From: an uncultured Collinsella sp.
GTDB lineage: Bacteria; Actinomycetota; Coriobacteriia; Coriobacteriales; Coriobacteriaceae
NCBI GenBank assembly: GCA_900754435.1
Contig: CAAECT010000029.1
Location: 1 to 5,198 of the forward strand
Reading direction: 5' to 3'
Length of the DNA stretch: 5,198 nucleotides
The notes below the pieces were generated by a model. The model did not search any database. It saw nothing but the letters and a program-made list of their open reading frames with translations, and was not told where the DNA came from. This document shows positions 1 through 4,639 of this stretch, piece by piece. The first letter of the stretch is position 1, and every line of letters starts with the position of its first letter. Made by a program: the position numbers and the translations under genes.

Positions 1-825
1 CTCTTTAGCATCCCAGCGCACGATAGCGCTTCGCAGCTGCTCTTTGCAGGTTTACGCTTTACGCTTGCCGGCGCCCTGGTTATCGTTGGGATGAGCGCGG
101 CCCAACGCCGCCCCCTCATACCGCAAGCGCGCGACATCAAGCCCATCTTTGTCTTGTCGCTCTTCCAGACTATCGGGCAGTACTTCTTTTTCTATCTGGG
201 CCTCTCGCGCGCCAGCGCCATGTCGAGCTCCATCATCGAGGCCAGCGCCAACTTCCTCGCAATCCTCTTTGCCGCCCTGGCATTTCACACCGAGAAGCTC
301 AATACGGCCAAGGTGCTTGGCTGTGCGCTGGGCTTTGCCGGCGTCGCGCTCGTCAACCTTTCGGGCGCGGACGGCACCTTTGGCTTTACGCTCGACGGCG
401 AGGGCTTTATCTTGGCTTCCACTGTTGCAGGCGCCCTATCGACCTGCCTGATCGGCATCTTCTCGCGCGAGCACGACGGCGTCTTGCTTGCCGGGTGGCA
501 GTTTTTAGTCGGTGGCGTGGTCCTTACCGCCATCGGGTTTTTGATGGGCGGCACGCTCTCCCCCACCGCGATCATCCCCGCCATCGCGCTCATTATCTAT
601 ATGGCACTCATCTCCGCTGTCGCGTACTCGCTATGGTCGCGTCTGCTTGCCGTCAACCCCGTCAGCCGCGTTTCGGTCTTTGGCTTTATGAACCCGGTCT
701 TTGGCGTGCTGTTGAGCGCACTACTGCTCGGCGAGGGCGCTGGCACGAGCCCTGTTACCGTACTTTTTGCCCTGCTGTTGGTCTGCAGCGGCATCATCAT
801 CGTCAACAAACCCAAAAAAGCCTAG
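1..825 (+). CDS. EamA/DMT-superfamily membrane transporter, 5'-truncated by the window
   Basis: The protein is an inner-membrane drug/metabolite transporter of the EamA type; such proteins usually move amino acids, metabolites or drugs, and the substrate cannot be read from sequence. The frame is open to the left edge, and the 30 codons before the first ATG (position 91) read LFAGLRFTLAGALVIV, a typical EamA helix-2 sequence, so that ATG is internal. The family is about 290-310 residues; 274 are visible, so only the first helix or so is missing. The visible part has two tandem repeats (roughly residues 1-120 and 130-270) made of alternating hydrophobic helices. The second carries the characteristic AYSLWSRLLAVNP and FGFMNPVFGVLLSALLLGE stretches. 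It ends in a short basic tail (NKPKKA) and a TAG stop. It converges on the GGDEF gene and shares its terminator. Family assignment is secure; the substrate is unknown. Confidence 0.93.
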   Translation, partial: LFSIPAHDSASQLLFAGLRFTLAGALVIVGMSAAQRRPLIPQARDIKPIFVLSLFQTIGQYFFFYLGLSRASAMSSSIIEASANFLAILFAALAFHTEKLNTAKVLGCALGFAGVALVNLSGADGTFGFTLDGEGFILASTVAGALSTCLIGIFSREHDGVLLAGWQFLVGGVVLTAIGFLMGGTLSPTAIIPAIALIIYMALISAVAYSLWSRLLAVNPVSRVSVFGFMNPVFGVLLSALLLGEGAGTSPVTVLFALLLVCSGIIIVNKPKKA

Positions 826-905
826 CGAGTTCACCTTTTTAGAGAGGATGTTCGCAAACTTTAGCTTAATGGAGCACACTGGTTCTCGTTGATTTCGTAC
901 CGAGT

Positions 906-938
906 CGCGGCGGCAGACGCCCGTCTTGCCGCACCGCG
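906..938. repeat. GC-rich bulged hairpin in the convergent spacer
   Basis: Bases 906-910 pair with 934-938, 911-914 with 928-931, and 915-918 with 923-926, around the four-base loop GCCC. Single-sided bulges sit at 927 and 932-933. This gives 13 base pairs, mostly G-C. No T-run follows on either strand, so it is not a standard intrinsic terminator. It may be a pause or RNA-protection structure behind the EamA gene, or chance in GC-rich DNA. The rest of 826-972 holds no open frame or promoter I would defend. Confidence 0.35.
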
Positions 939-972
939 CCTGGGCATTATGGCCGGTGGCCCCCACAAACGT

Positions 973-1012
973 AAAAGGGGCGCACGACCAAACACGGTCG
1001 TATGCCCCTTTT
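973..1012. terminator. Strong bidirectional intrinsic terminator between convergent genes
   Basis: AAAAGGGGC (973-981) pairs perfectly with GCCCCTTTT (1004-1012). After one wobble and one mismatch, ACGACC (984-989) pairs with GGTCGT (996-1001) around the six-base loop AAACAC. The A-run on one side and T-run on the other give a U-tract in either direction. It therefore can end both the EamA transcript coming from the left and the GGDEF transcript from the right. The GGDEF stop codon (1013-1015) directly abuts the hairpin. Confidence 0.9.
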
Positions 1013-2155
1013 CTAGCGTATTTGTACGCCGGCTTTCTTTTTCTCGGCCTTGACGCGATAGAGCTCCGCATCGGCAGCGCGAAGTAAGTCTTGCCAGGTA
1101 TCAACACTATCGCCGACCCGCGCGCAACCGATGGACATCCGCAATGCATACGGCACCTCGGCATGCGCGAGCTCGTCGTTGATTGTCGCGCACAGATGCA
1201 TGATATCCTGTTCCGCCGCTGCCTTTTGGAGCACCACGAACTCATCGCCACCATAACGCGCGATAAAGCCACCAGACGCCGAGCAGACCTCTTTGAGCGC
1301 AGCGGATATTACCTGAAGAGCATGGTCACCCTCCACATGTCCATAGCGATCGTTAATCTGCTTAAAGCCGTCAGCGTCCATCATAAGCAGATATACATCT
1401 TCGGCCTGATCCACATTTGAGAAGAGCGACAGCATATAGGTCTCAAAACGGTTGCGATTGTTGAGGCCAGTCAACGGGTCGGTCGAGATGAGCTGCTCCT
1501 GGCAGATGATATAGAGCAGCAACATGCTAATCATTATGCCGACACAAAGGCCAGGCACCGAGTATACGATCTGAAAGGTACCGCCCACCAGGGCCGGAAT
1601 GGCGAAAAATGCTAAGGTTCGATAGATAGCCTTCGTCTGCAGGCTCTCGACCCTGCGAGATTGCACAAACGCATGCAGGGACGTATGTATAACGTAACAG
1701 TAGCTGACAATGGGCTGGATCATATAGGCAAAGCCGCGACGATACACGCCCTGCGAATCGATATAGAACAGGGCGTGCGTCCAGTAACTGGTAAAAGCCA
1801 GCACGACCACCAGAGCCGTAGGCAACGTTACAAGCACCACCCTATAGCGCGAGGTCACAAGGTGAGAGCCCTGCATCGTCTCGGAATAGATAAACCAAAT
1901 GAGACACGCGATGGCGAAGAGCGAAAACGAAACCGCGTTGGAAATCCAGTTGGCTGCAATGCCCAACGTGCCGTCCACACCATCCGAAAGCGTCCAGATC
2001 ATATCGAAGAAAATGTAGGCAGCAGACGTGTAGCCCAGCATGCTAAACAAAAGCTGCTGGGTGCTCGAGAACAGGGAGCGACGGCTTCGTACGGCAAGCC
2101 CGATAAGAACAATCATGCATAGCAGGAATATCTCAATCTTGAGTGCCTTAACCAC
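1013..2155 (-). CDS. Membrane-anchored GGDEF protein, probable diguanylate cyclase
   Basis: The protein likely condenses two GTP into cyclic di-GMP at the cytoplasmic face of the membrane. With the GTG start at 2155 it has 380 residues. About seven hydrophobic segments (near 5-21, 34-53, 69-91, 105-123, 142-164, 180-200, 202-218) form an N-terminal membrane, presumably sensory, region. The GGDEF domain follows: DPLTGLNNR at 226-234, MDADGFKQIND at 259-269, GHVEGD at 272-277, ARYGGDEF at 299-306, and the closing helix ADAELYRVKAEKK. Metal- and guanine-binding residues equivalent to PleD D327, N335 and D344 are present (D260, N268, D277), so it is probably active. The RxxD inhibitory I-site expected just before the signature is replaced by ASGG. 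An ATG six codons upstream (2173) is open, but the sequence between is a near-perfect Shine-Dalgarno for the GTG, so I prefer the GTG. There is no EAL domain. The gene stands alone on the minus strand. The signal sensed is unknown. Confidence 0.93.
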   Translation of the reverse strand: MVKALKIEIFLLCMIVLIGLAVRSRRSLFSSTQQLLFSMLGYTSAAYIFFDMIWTLSDGVDGTLGIAANWISNAVSFSLFAIACLIWFIYSETMQGSHLVTSRYRVVLVTLPTALVVVLAFTSYWTHALFYIDSQGVYRRGFAYMIQPIVSYCYVIHTSLHAFVQSRRVESLQTKAIYRTLAFFAIPALVGGTFQIVYSVPGLCVGIMISMLLLYIICQEQLISTDPLTGLNNRNRFETYMLSLFSNVDQAEDVYLLMMDADGFKQINDRYGHVEGDHALQVISAALKEVCSASGGFIARYGGDEFVVLQKAAAEQDIMHLCATINDELAHAEVPYALRMSIGCARVGDSVDTWQDLLRAADAELYRVKAEKKKAGVQIR

Positions 2156-2161
2156 TAGACG

Positions 2162-2170
2162 CCCTCCCTT
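2162..2170 (-). promoter_or_regulatory. Ribosome binding site that sets the GGDEF gene start
   Basis: On the minus strand this reads AAGGGAGGG. Its GGGAGG core lies seven bases before the GTG at 2155-2153, an ideal distance. The upstream ATG at 2173-2171 is immediately before this motif, so using it would put the ribosome binding site inside the coding sequence; no comparable purine motif precedes that ATG. The start is therefore most likely GTG, which shortens the protein by six residues. Confidence 0.75.
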
Positions 2171-2219
2171 CAATATCCAAGTGGTCAGAATCGCCCGATT
2201 CGTGTCTGGGCAATAAACG

Positions 2220-2244
2220 CCCCTTTCTCCGCAGGGGTAAGGGG
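2220..2244 (-). repeat. Small hairpin in the leader/spacer upstream of the GGDEF gene
   Basis: CCCCTT (2220-2225) pairs with AAGGGG (2239-2244) around a 13-base loop. The inner GGGG (2234-2237) can compete for the same CCCC, giving two alternative folds. Read on the minus strand, the stem is followed by CGTTTATT, a poor U-tract, so it could be a weak terminator or attenuator ahead of the GGDEF gene. No known riboswitch consensus, including c-di-GMP-I, is recognisable. Weakly supported. Confidence 0.25.
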
Positions 2245-2254
2245 AATAATAGCA

Positions 2255-2298
2255 GAGCGCCCGAACGTCACTGCAAGACAGCTCTCGTTCGGGCGCTC
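2255..2298 (-). terminator. Perfect 13-bp inverted repeat downstream of the KDG permease
   Basis: GAGCGCCCGAACG (2255-2267) and CGTTCGGGCGCTC (2286-2298) are exact reverse complements around an 18-base loop. The loop can itself form a 3-bp CTG/CAG stem. It lies about 45 bases past the permease stop codon. On the minus strand it is followed by TGCTATTATT, which is only modestly U-rich, so termination is plausible but imperfect. Alternatives are an mRNA-stabilising structure, a dispersed palindromic repeat, or an operator: a weak minus-strand promoter-like pair (TTGCAG at 2276-2271, TATTAT at 2251-2246, 19-base spacer) overlaps it. Confidence 0.55.
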
Positions 2299-2343
2299 AA
2301 ACGGCGCGAGTTGCACGCCGGAATCATTGATGGGTATCGATTG

Positions 2344-3366
2344 CTACTCGCCATCGATGTCGGCCGCGACAGCCTCCTCGATGGCCTCGACACCGGCAGG
2401 CGACAGGTCTTCCTTGCCCTGGCAGAACTTCTTATCGACCCAGCCGGTCAGAATCGGGGCCATGATTGCCGTGATGATGACGGCGGTGGCGATCTGCGCA
2501 TACGCGGTGGGCGCAAGCTCGGCATAGCGCGGAGCGATCTCGGCGAGGGCGACCGGCGTGGTCATGGCCGTGCCGGCAATGGTGGAGCATGCCACAGCCG
2601 CCTTACCGTTGCCGCCACACAAGCGCTCGAAGGCAAAGGTAATGGGACCGACGATAAAGAGCGTGATGAGGCCCAGCAGGATACCCGAAATACCGCCGGT
2701 GATAAAGCTCGAAAGGCTCATGGACGCACCGAGCTGAAAGCCGATAACGGCGATCGCGGGATTGGCGCCGGGGACCAGCAGGTTCTTGATAAACGGGAAC
2801 AAGTTGCCCAGGACCATGCCGATAACGAGCGGCAGGATGGATCCGATGATGGTGCCGACGGGGATGTTGGCGAGACCCGAAACACCAAGGATGATCATCG
2901 TGACGGCGGGGCCGGCCGTAAAGAACAGGATACCGACAGCGCCCTGCTCGGACTCATCGCCGAACTCGCCCATGATGCCCGTATAGAGCGCCATATTGCA
3001 AAACGTAATGCCGCCGATGATGGAAACCGAACTCAGGCCTAAAAAGTTATCGTTAAAGAAGTACGCGACGCCCAGACCCAGCGCGGCTGCCACTACAAGC
3101 TTAGGAATCAGCACGACGATGCCGGTCTTGATGGCGCCCGGCGTGGACTTAAAGCTGATGCCGGCGCCCACGAACAGCAAGATCGCGGCAACGATGGTGT
3201 TGGAGCCGCCGCGGCAGGCAGCCGTAAAGAAGCCGCCGACCTCAAAGACCTGCGGGCAGAAGGTATTGAGCAAAAGGCCGACGATCATCGGATAGATCAT
3301 GATGTCGCCCGGGATACGCGGGACCTTGAATTTCTTTTGCTCGTTGGCGGTCGCTTCCTGTGCCAT
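2344..3366 (-). CDS. kdgT: 2-keto-3-deoxygluconate permease (KdgT family)
   Basis: The product is a cytoplasmic-membrane transporter expected to import 2-keto-3-deoxygluconate, an intermediate of pectin and hexuronate breakdown, by proton symport. It has 340 residues, against about 327 for E. coli KdgT. Family stretches recognisable from memory of that protein are IPGDIMIYPMIVGLLLNTF (18-36), GPAVTMIILGVSGLA (152-166) and AGTAMTTPVALAEIAP (264-279), followed by ATAVIITAIMAPILTGW (293-309). About ten hydrophobic segments are visible. The N-terminus is short and polar; the C-terminal tail (310-340) is acidic and longer than usual. The ATG at 3366 is chosen: an in-frame TTG ten codons upstream (3396) lacks a ribosome binding site, whereas GGGGG lies four bases before the ATG, itself a weak site. 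It stops with TAG. No KDG kinase, aldolase or pectinase gene is in the window, so the substrate rests on family membership alone. Confidence 0.92.
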   Translation of the reverse strand: MAQEATANEQKKFKVPRIPGDIMIYPMIVGLLLNTFCPQVFEVGGFFTAACRGGSNTIVAAILLFVGAGISFKSTPGAIKTGIVVLIPKLVVAAALGLGVAYFFNDNFLGLSSVSIIGGITFCNMALYTGIMGEFGDESEQGAVGILFFTAGPAVTMIILGVSGLANIPVGTIIGSILPLVIGMVLGNLFPFIKNLLVPGANPAIAVIGFQLGASMSLSSFITGGISGILLGLITLFIVGPITFAFERLCGGNGKAAVACSTIAGTAMTTPVALAEIAPRYAELAPTAYAQIATAVIITAIMAPILTGWVDKKFCQGKEDLSPAGVEAIEEAVAADIDGE

Positions 3367-3410
3367 GAAACCCCCATTTCCGTTGACGCAGAACAAAAGC
3401 CCACGTCACG

Positions 3411-3442
3411 CTTTGCTACAGTAAAGTTTGACCATGGTACCA
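3411..3442 (-). promoter_or_regulatory. Candidate operator region upstream of the KDG permease
   Basis: Two overlapping perfect palindromes, ACCATGGT (3431-3438) and TGGTACCA (3435-3442), lie beside an imperfect 16-bp palindrome, CTTT-N8-AAAG (3411-3426, 12 of 16 symmetrical positions). They sit 45-76 bases before the permease start, where a promoter and repressor site would be expected. TGGTACCA resembles half-sites of FadR-type GntR regulators, including the hexuronate regulators UxuR/ExuR, whose sites contain TGGTATACCA; it is two bases shorter. No convincing -35/-10 pair is visible. This is inference from position and symmetry. Confidence 0.3.
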
Positions 3443-3484
3443 GAAGAAGCAGACCGCCTCGGTGAGAAATTCGATTCGTTAGGC

Positions 3485-3504
3485 CAGGACGATAACGCGT
3501 CCTG
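3485..3504 (-). terminator. Short hairpin just after azlD, possible terminator
   Basis: CAGGACG (3485-3491) pairs exactly with CGTCCTG (3498-3504) around the six-base loop ATAACG. It begins three bases beyond the azlD stop codon on the minus strand. The downstream sequence on that strand (GCCTAACGAATCGAATTT) has no clean U-tract, so it may be a weak or factor-dependent terminator for the azlCD transcript, partly separating it from the permease gene 140 bases on. Confidence 0.4.
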
Positions 3505-3507
3505 CTC

Positions 3508-3831
3508 CTATACGAGGCTCAAAACGATATAGAACACGATGCCCGAGACGCAGCACCACAGCATCGATTTTGTCTTGACCGCCACGACCACGACGCCGAC
3601 GGCCGCAATCCAGGGAACCAAGGCAGGCCAGAGTCCCGCGTCGAACGCGCCGGGGCTCACCAAGTCGTTGGCGACCAGCGCGGCAAAGGCAGCGGGCGGG
3701 ATATAGCCCAGGGCCTCGGTAATGCGGGGCGACAGGGTCCGCCCGCGCAAGGCGAACGCCGGCGCGATGCGAAAGAACGCGATAGCAGCCCACGACGACA
3801 GCCACAGAACCAAGAACTCGTTAACGGGCAT
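3508..3831 (-). CDS. azlD: AzlD-family branched-chain amino acid exporter, small subunit
   Basis: A 107-residue membrane protein and the small partner of AzlC (AzlD/YgaH type, usually about 100-110 residues). Together the two export branched-chain amino acids and, in E. coli YgaZH, also methionine. Four hydrophobic segments lie near residues 5-22, 43-57, 68-86 and 89-106. The RIAPAFALRG at 21-30 and LGYIPPAAFAALV at 41-53 match the family pattern of an arginine-proline motif followed by a helix beginning with YIPPA. The ATG at 3831 is chosen because GAGGTG lies six bases upstream and because it gives the family length. The longer open frame to 3912 runs back into azlC and adds unlike residues. 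It overlaps the end of azlC by 11 bases (ATGCCCGTTAA holds both the start and the azlC stop), so translation is probably coupled and subunit ratio fixed. It stops with TAG. Confidence 0.9.
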   Translation of the reverse strand: MPVNEFLVLWLSSWAAIAFFRIAPAFALRGRTLSPRITEALGYIPPAAFAALVANDLVSPGAFDAGLWPALVPWIAAVGVVVVAVKTKSMLWCCVSGIVFYIVLSLV

Positions 3832-4513
3832 CGCGGGCACCTCTTCCGTCAAATACTGCATCGCACGCCAACGCAATGGCAATGCCGGCCACGACGCTTG
3901 CCGGCACGGCAATATTCACGAGGCCCAAGAACTTGCATACGGCGACGGACACCGCGCCCGAAACCGCCGCGACAACGTTGCCGCGCGACAGCCGCTGCGA
4001 AAAGAGCAGGCAGATAAAGAGCGAGGTGCAGACAAAGGCTGCAATGGCGGTGGGAACATCGACAACGGCGCCGACGATGGCGCCCATCGTACACGAAACG
4101 CCCCATGTTGCGATGAGGATCACGTTGAGCACAAAGGACTCGCGCGGGCCCCAATCCTCCCCTTCAACCAACTTGGCAAGCGAGATGCCATATGCCTCCT
4201 CGGTAAGTGTCGCGGCAACAGCCAGCGTCTGACGCTTCGAGGCACCCGTCAGATGCGGCGCGATCGATGCCGAGTAAAGCGCAAAACGCGAGGAGATGGC
4301 GGCAACGCTCGCGATAATCGAAGGTGCCGGTACGCCCGCCAGCCAAAGATTGCAGATCATAAACTGGCCGCTGCCCGTCACAAACGTGCTGCTCAGGGCA
4401 AAGACCATCCAGGGCTCCATTCCCGTCTGCCCCATGATCATTCCGCACGGCGCGCCTATTGCAACATAGGTAAGCATCACCGGCCAGACGGTTCTAACGA
4501 TTTTGAGCACCAT
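3821..4513 (-). CDS. azlC: AzlC-family branched-chain amino acid exporter, large subunit
   Basis: The large membrane subunit of the AzlCD exporter, which discharges surplus branched-chain amino acids. With the ATG at 4513 it has 230 residues, near the family's 230-255. Family marks are TGSGQFMICNLW (46-57), the SSRFALYSASIAPHL stretch (75-89), and TEEAYGI (104-110), where acidic residues follow the conserved small helix. Further hydrophobic segments lie near 130-150, 155-171, 179-194 and 201-218. The start is debatable: the frame is open to a TTG at 4582 with a reasonable AGGTGA six bases before it. However, the 23 extra codons are rich in triplets its neighbours avoid (GAT, TCT, CTA, CGG, AGA, CCT, TGT), which argues they are untranslated; the ATG has only AGGA ten bases upstream. 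It is the first gene of a two-gene operon with azlD and divergent from the HD gene. It stops with TAA. Confidence 0.9.
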   Translation of the reverse strand: MVLKIVRTVWPVMLTYVAIGAPCGMIMGQTGMEPWMVFALSSTFVTGSGQFMICNLWLAGVPAPSIIASVAAISSRFALYSASIAPHLTGASKRQTLAVAATLTEEAYGISLAKLVEGEDWGPRESFVLNVILIATWGVSCTMGAIVGAVVDVPTAIAAFVCTSLFICLLFSQRLSRGNVVAAVSGAVSVAVCKFLGLVNIAVPASVVAGIAIALACDAVFDGRGARDAR

Positions 4514-4593
4514 ACGCTTCTCATCCTGACAAGGTCTCCGAGCCGCATGTAGCGATACGGCAGAATCATCATCCGACAGCAACCGAGTTCACC

Positions 4594-4599
4594 TACAAT
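4594..4599 (+). promoter_or_regulatory. Possible -10 element for the HD-domain gene
   Basis: TACAAT matches the sigma-70 -10 consensus at five of six positions and lies about 40 bases before the HD gene start, leaving a leader of roughly 34 bases. No good -35 is visible; CCGACA at 4573-4578 is the nearest, with a short 15-base spacer. The azlC promoter should lie in the same region on the other strand, but I cannot pick a convincing candidate. Confidence 0.3.
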
Positions 4600-4639
4600 T
4601 GCCACCGGATCGAAAGACACAACTTTTTAGGAAGTCATT

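Noticed and set aside
91..825. ATG at 91 as the start of the EamA transporter
   Set aside because: The frame is open to the left edge and the upstream residues match a conserved EamA helix, so the gene begins before the window.
815..840. AAAAAG/CTTTTT hairpin at the end of the EamA gene as a terminator
   Set aside because: Only six mostly A-T pairs with a 14-base loop, partly within the coding sequence; far weaker than the hairpin at 973-1012.
721..1272. Minus-strand open frame spanning the end of the EamA gene, the terminator and the end of the GGDEF gene
   Set aside because: It crosses a strong terminator and two better-supported genes in other frames and shows no family features.
1661..2122. 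Plus-strand open frame of 153 codons inside the GGDEF gene
   Set aside because: Antisense of the membrane region; polar and histidine-rich with no recognisable motif.
2156..2343. c-di-GMP or other riboswitch upstream of the GGDEF gene
   Set aside because: Hairpins are present but none of the conserved riboswitch core sequences I know can be recognised.
2311..3042. Long plus-strand open frame of 243 codons opposite the KDG permease
   Set aside because: Its translation is strongly charged and repetitive in R, D, G and N, as expected from the antisense of a hydrophobic GC-rich gene; the minus-strand frame is a clear KdgT.
3722..4552. Plus-strand open frame of 276 codons opposite azlC and azlD
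   Set aside because: It is an antisense shadow of two well-recognised membrane proteins, with an R/H/N-rich composition and no domain pattern.
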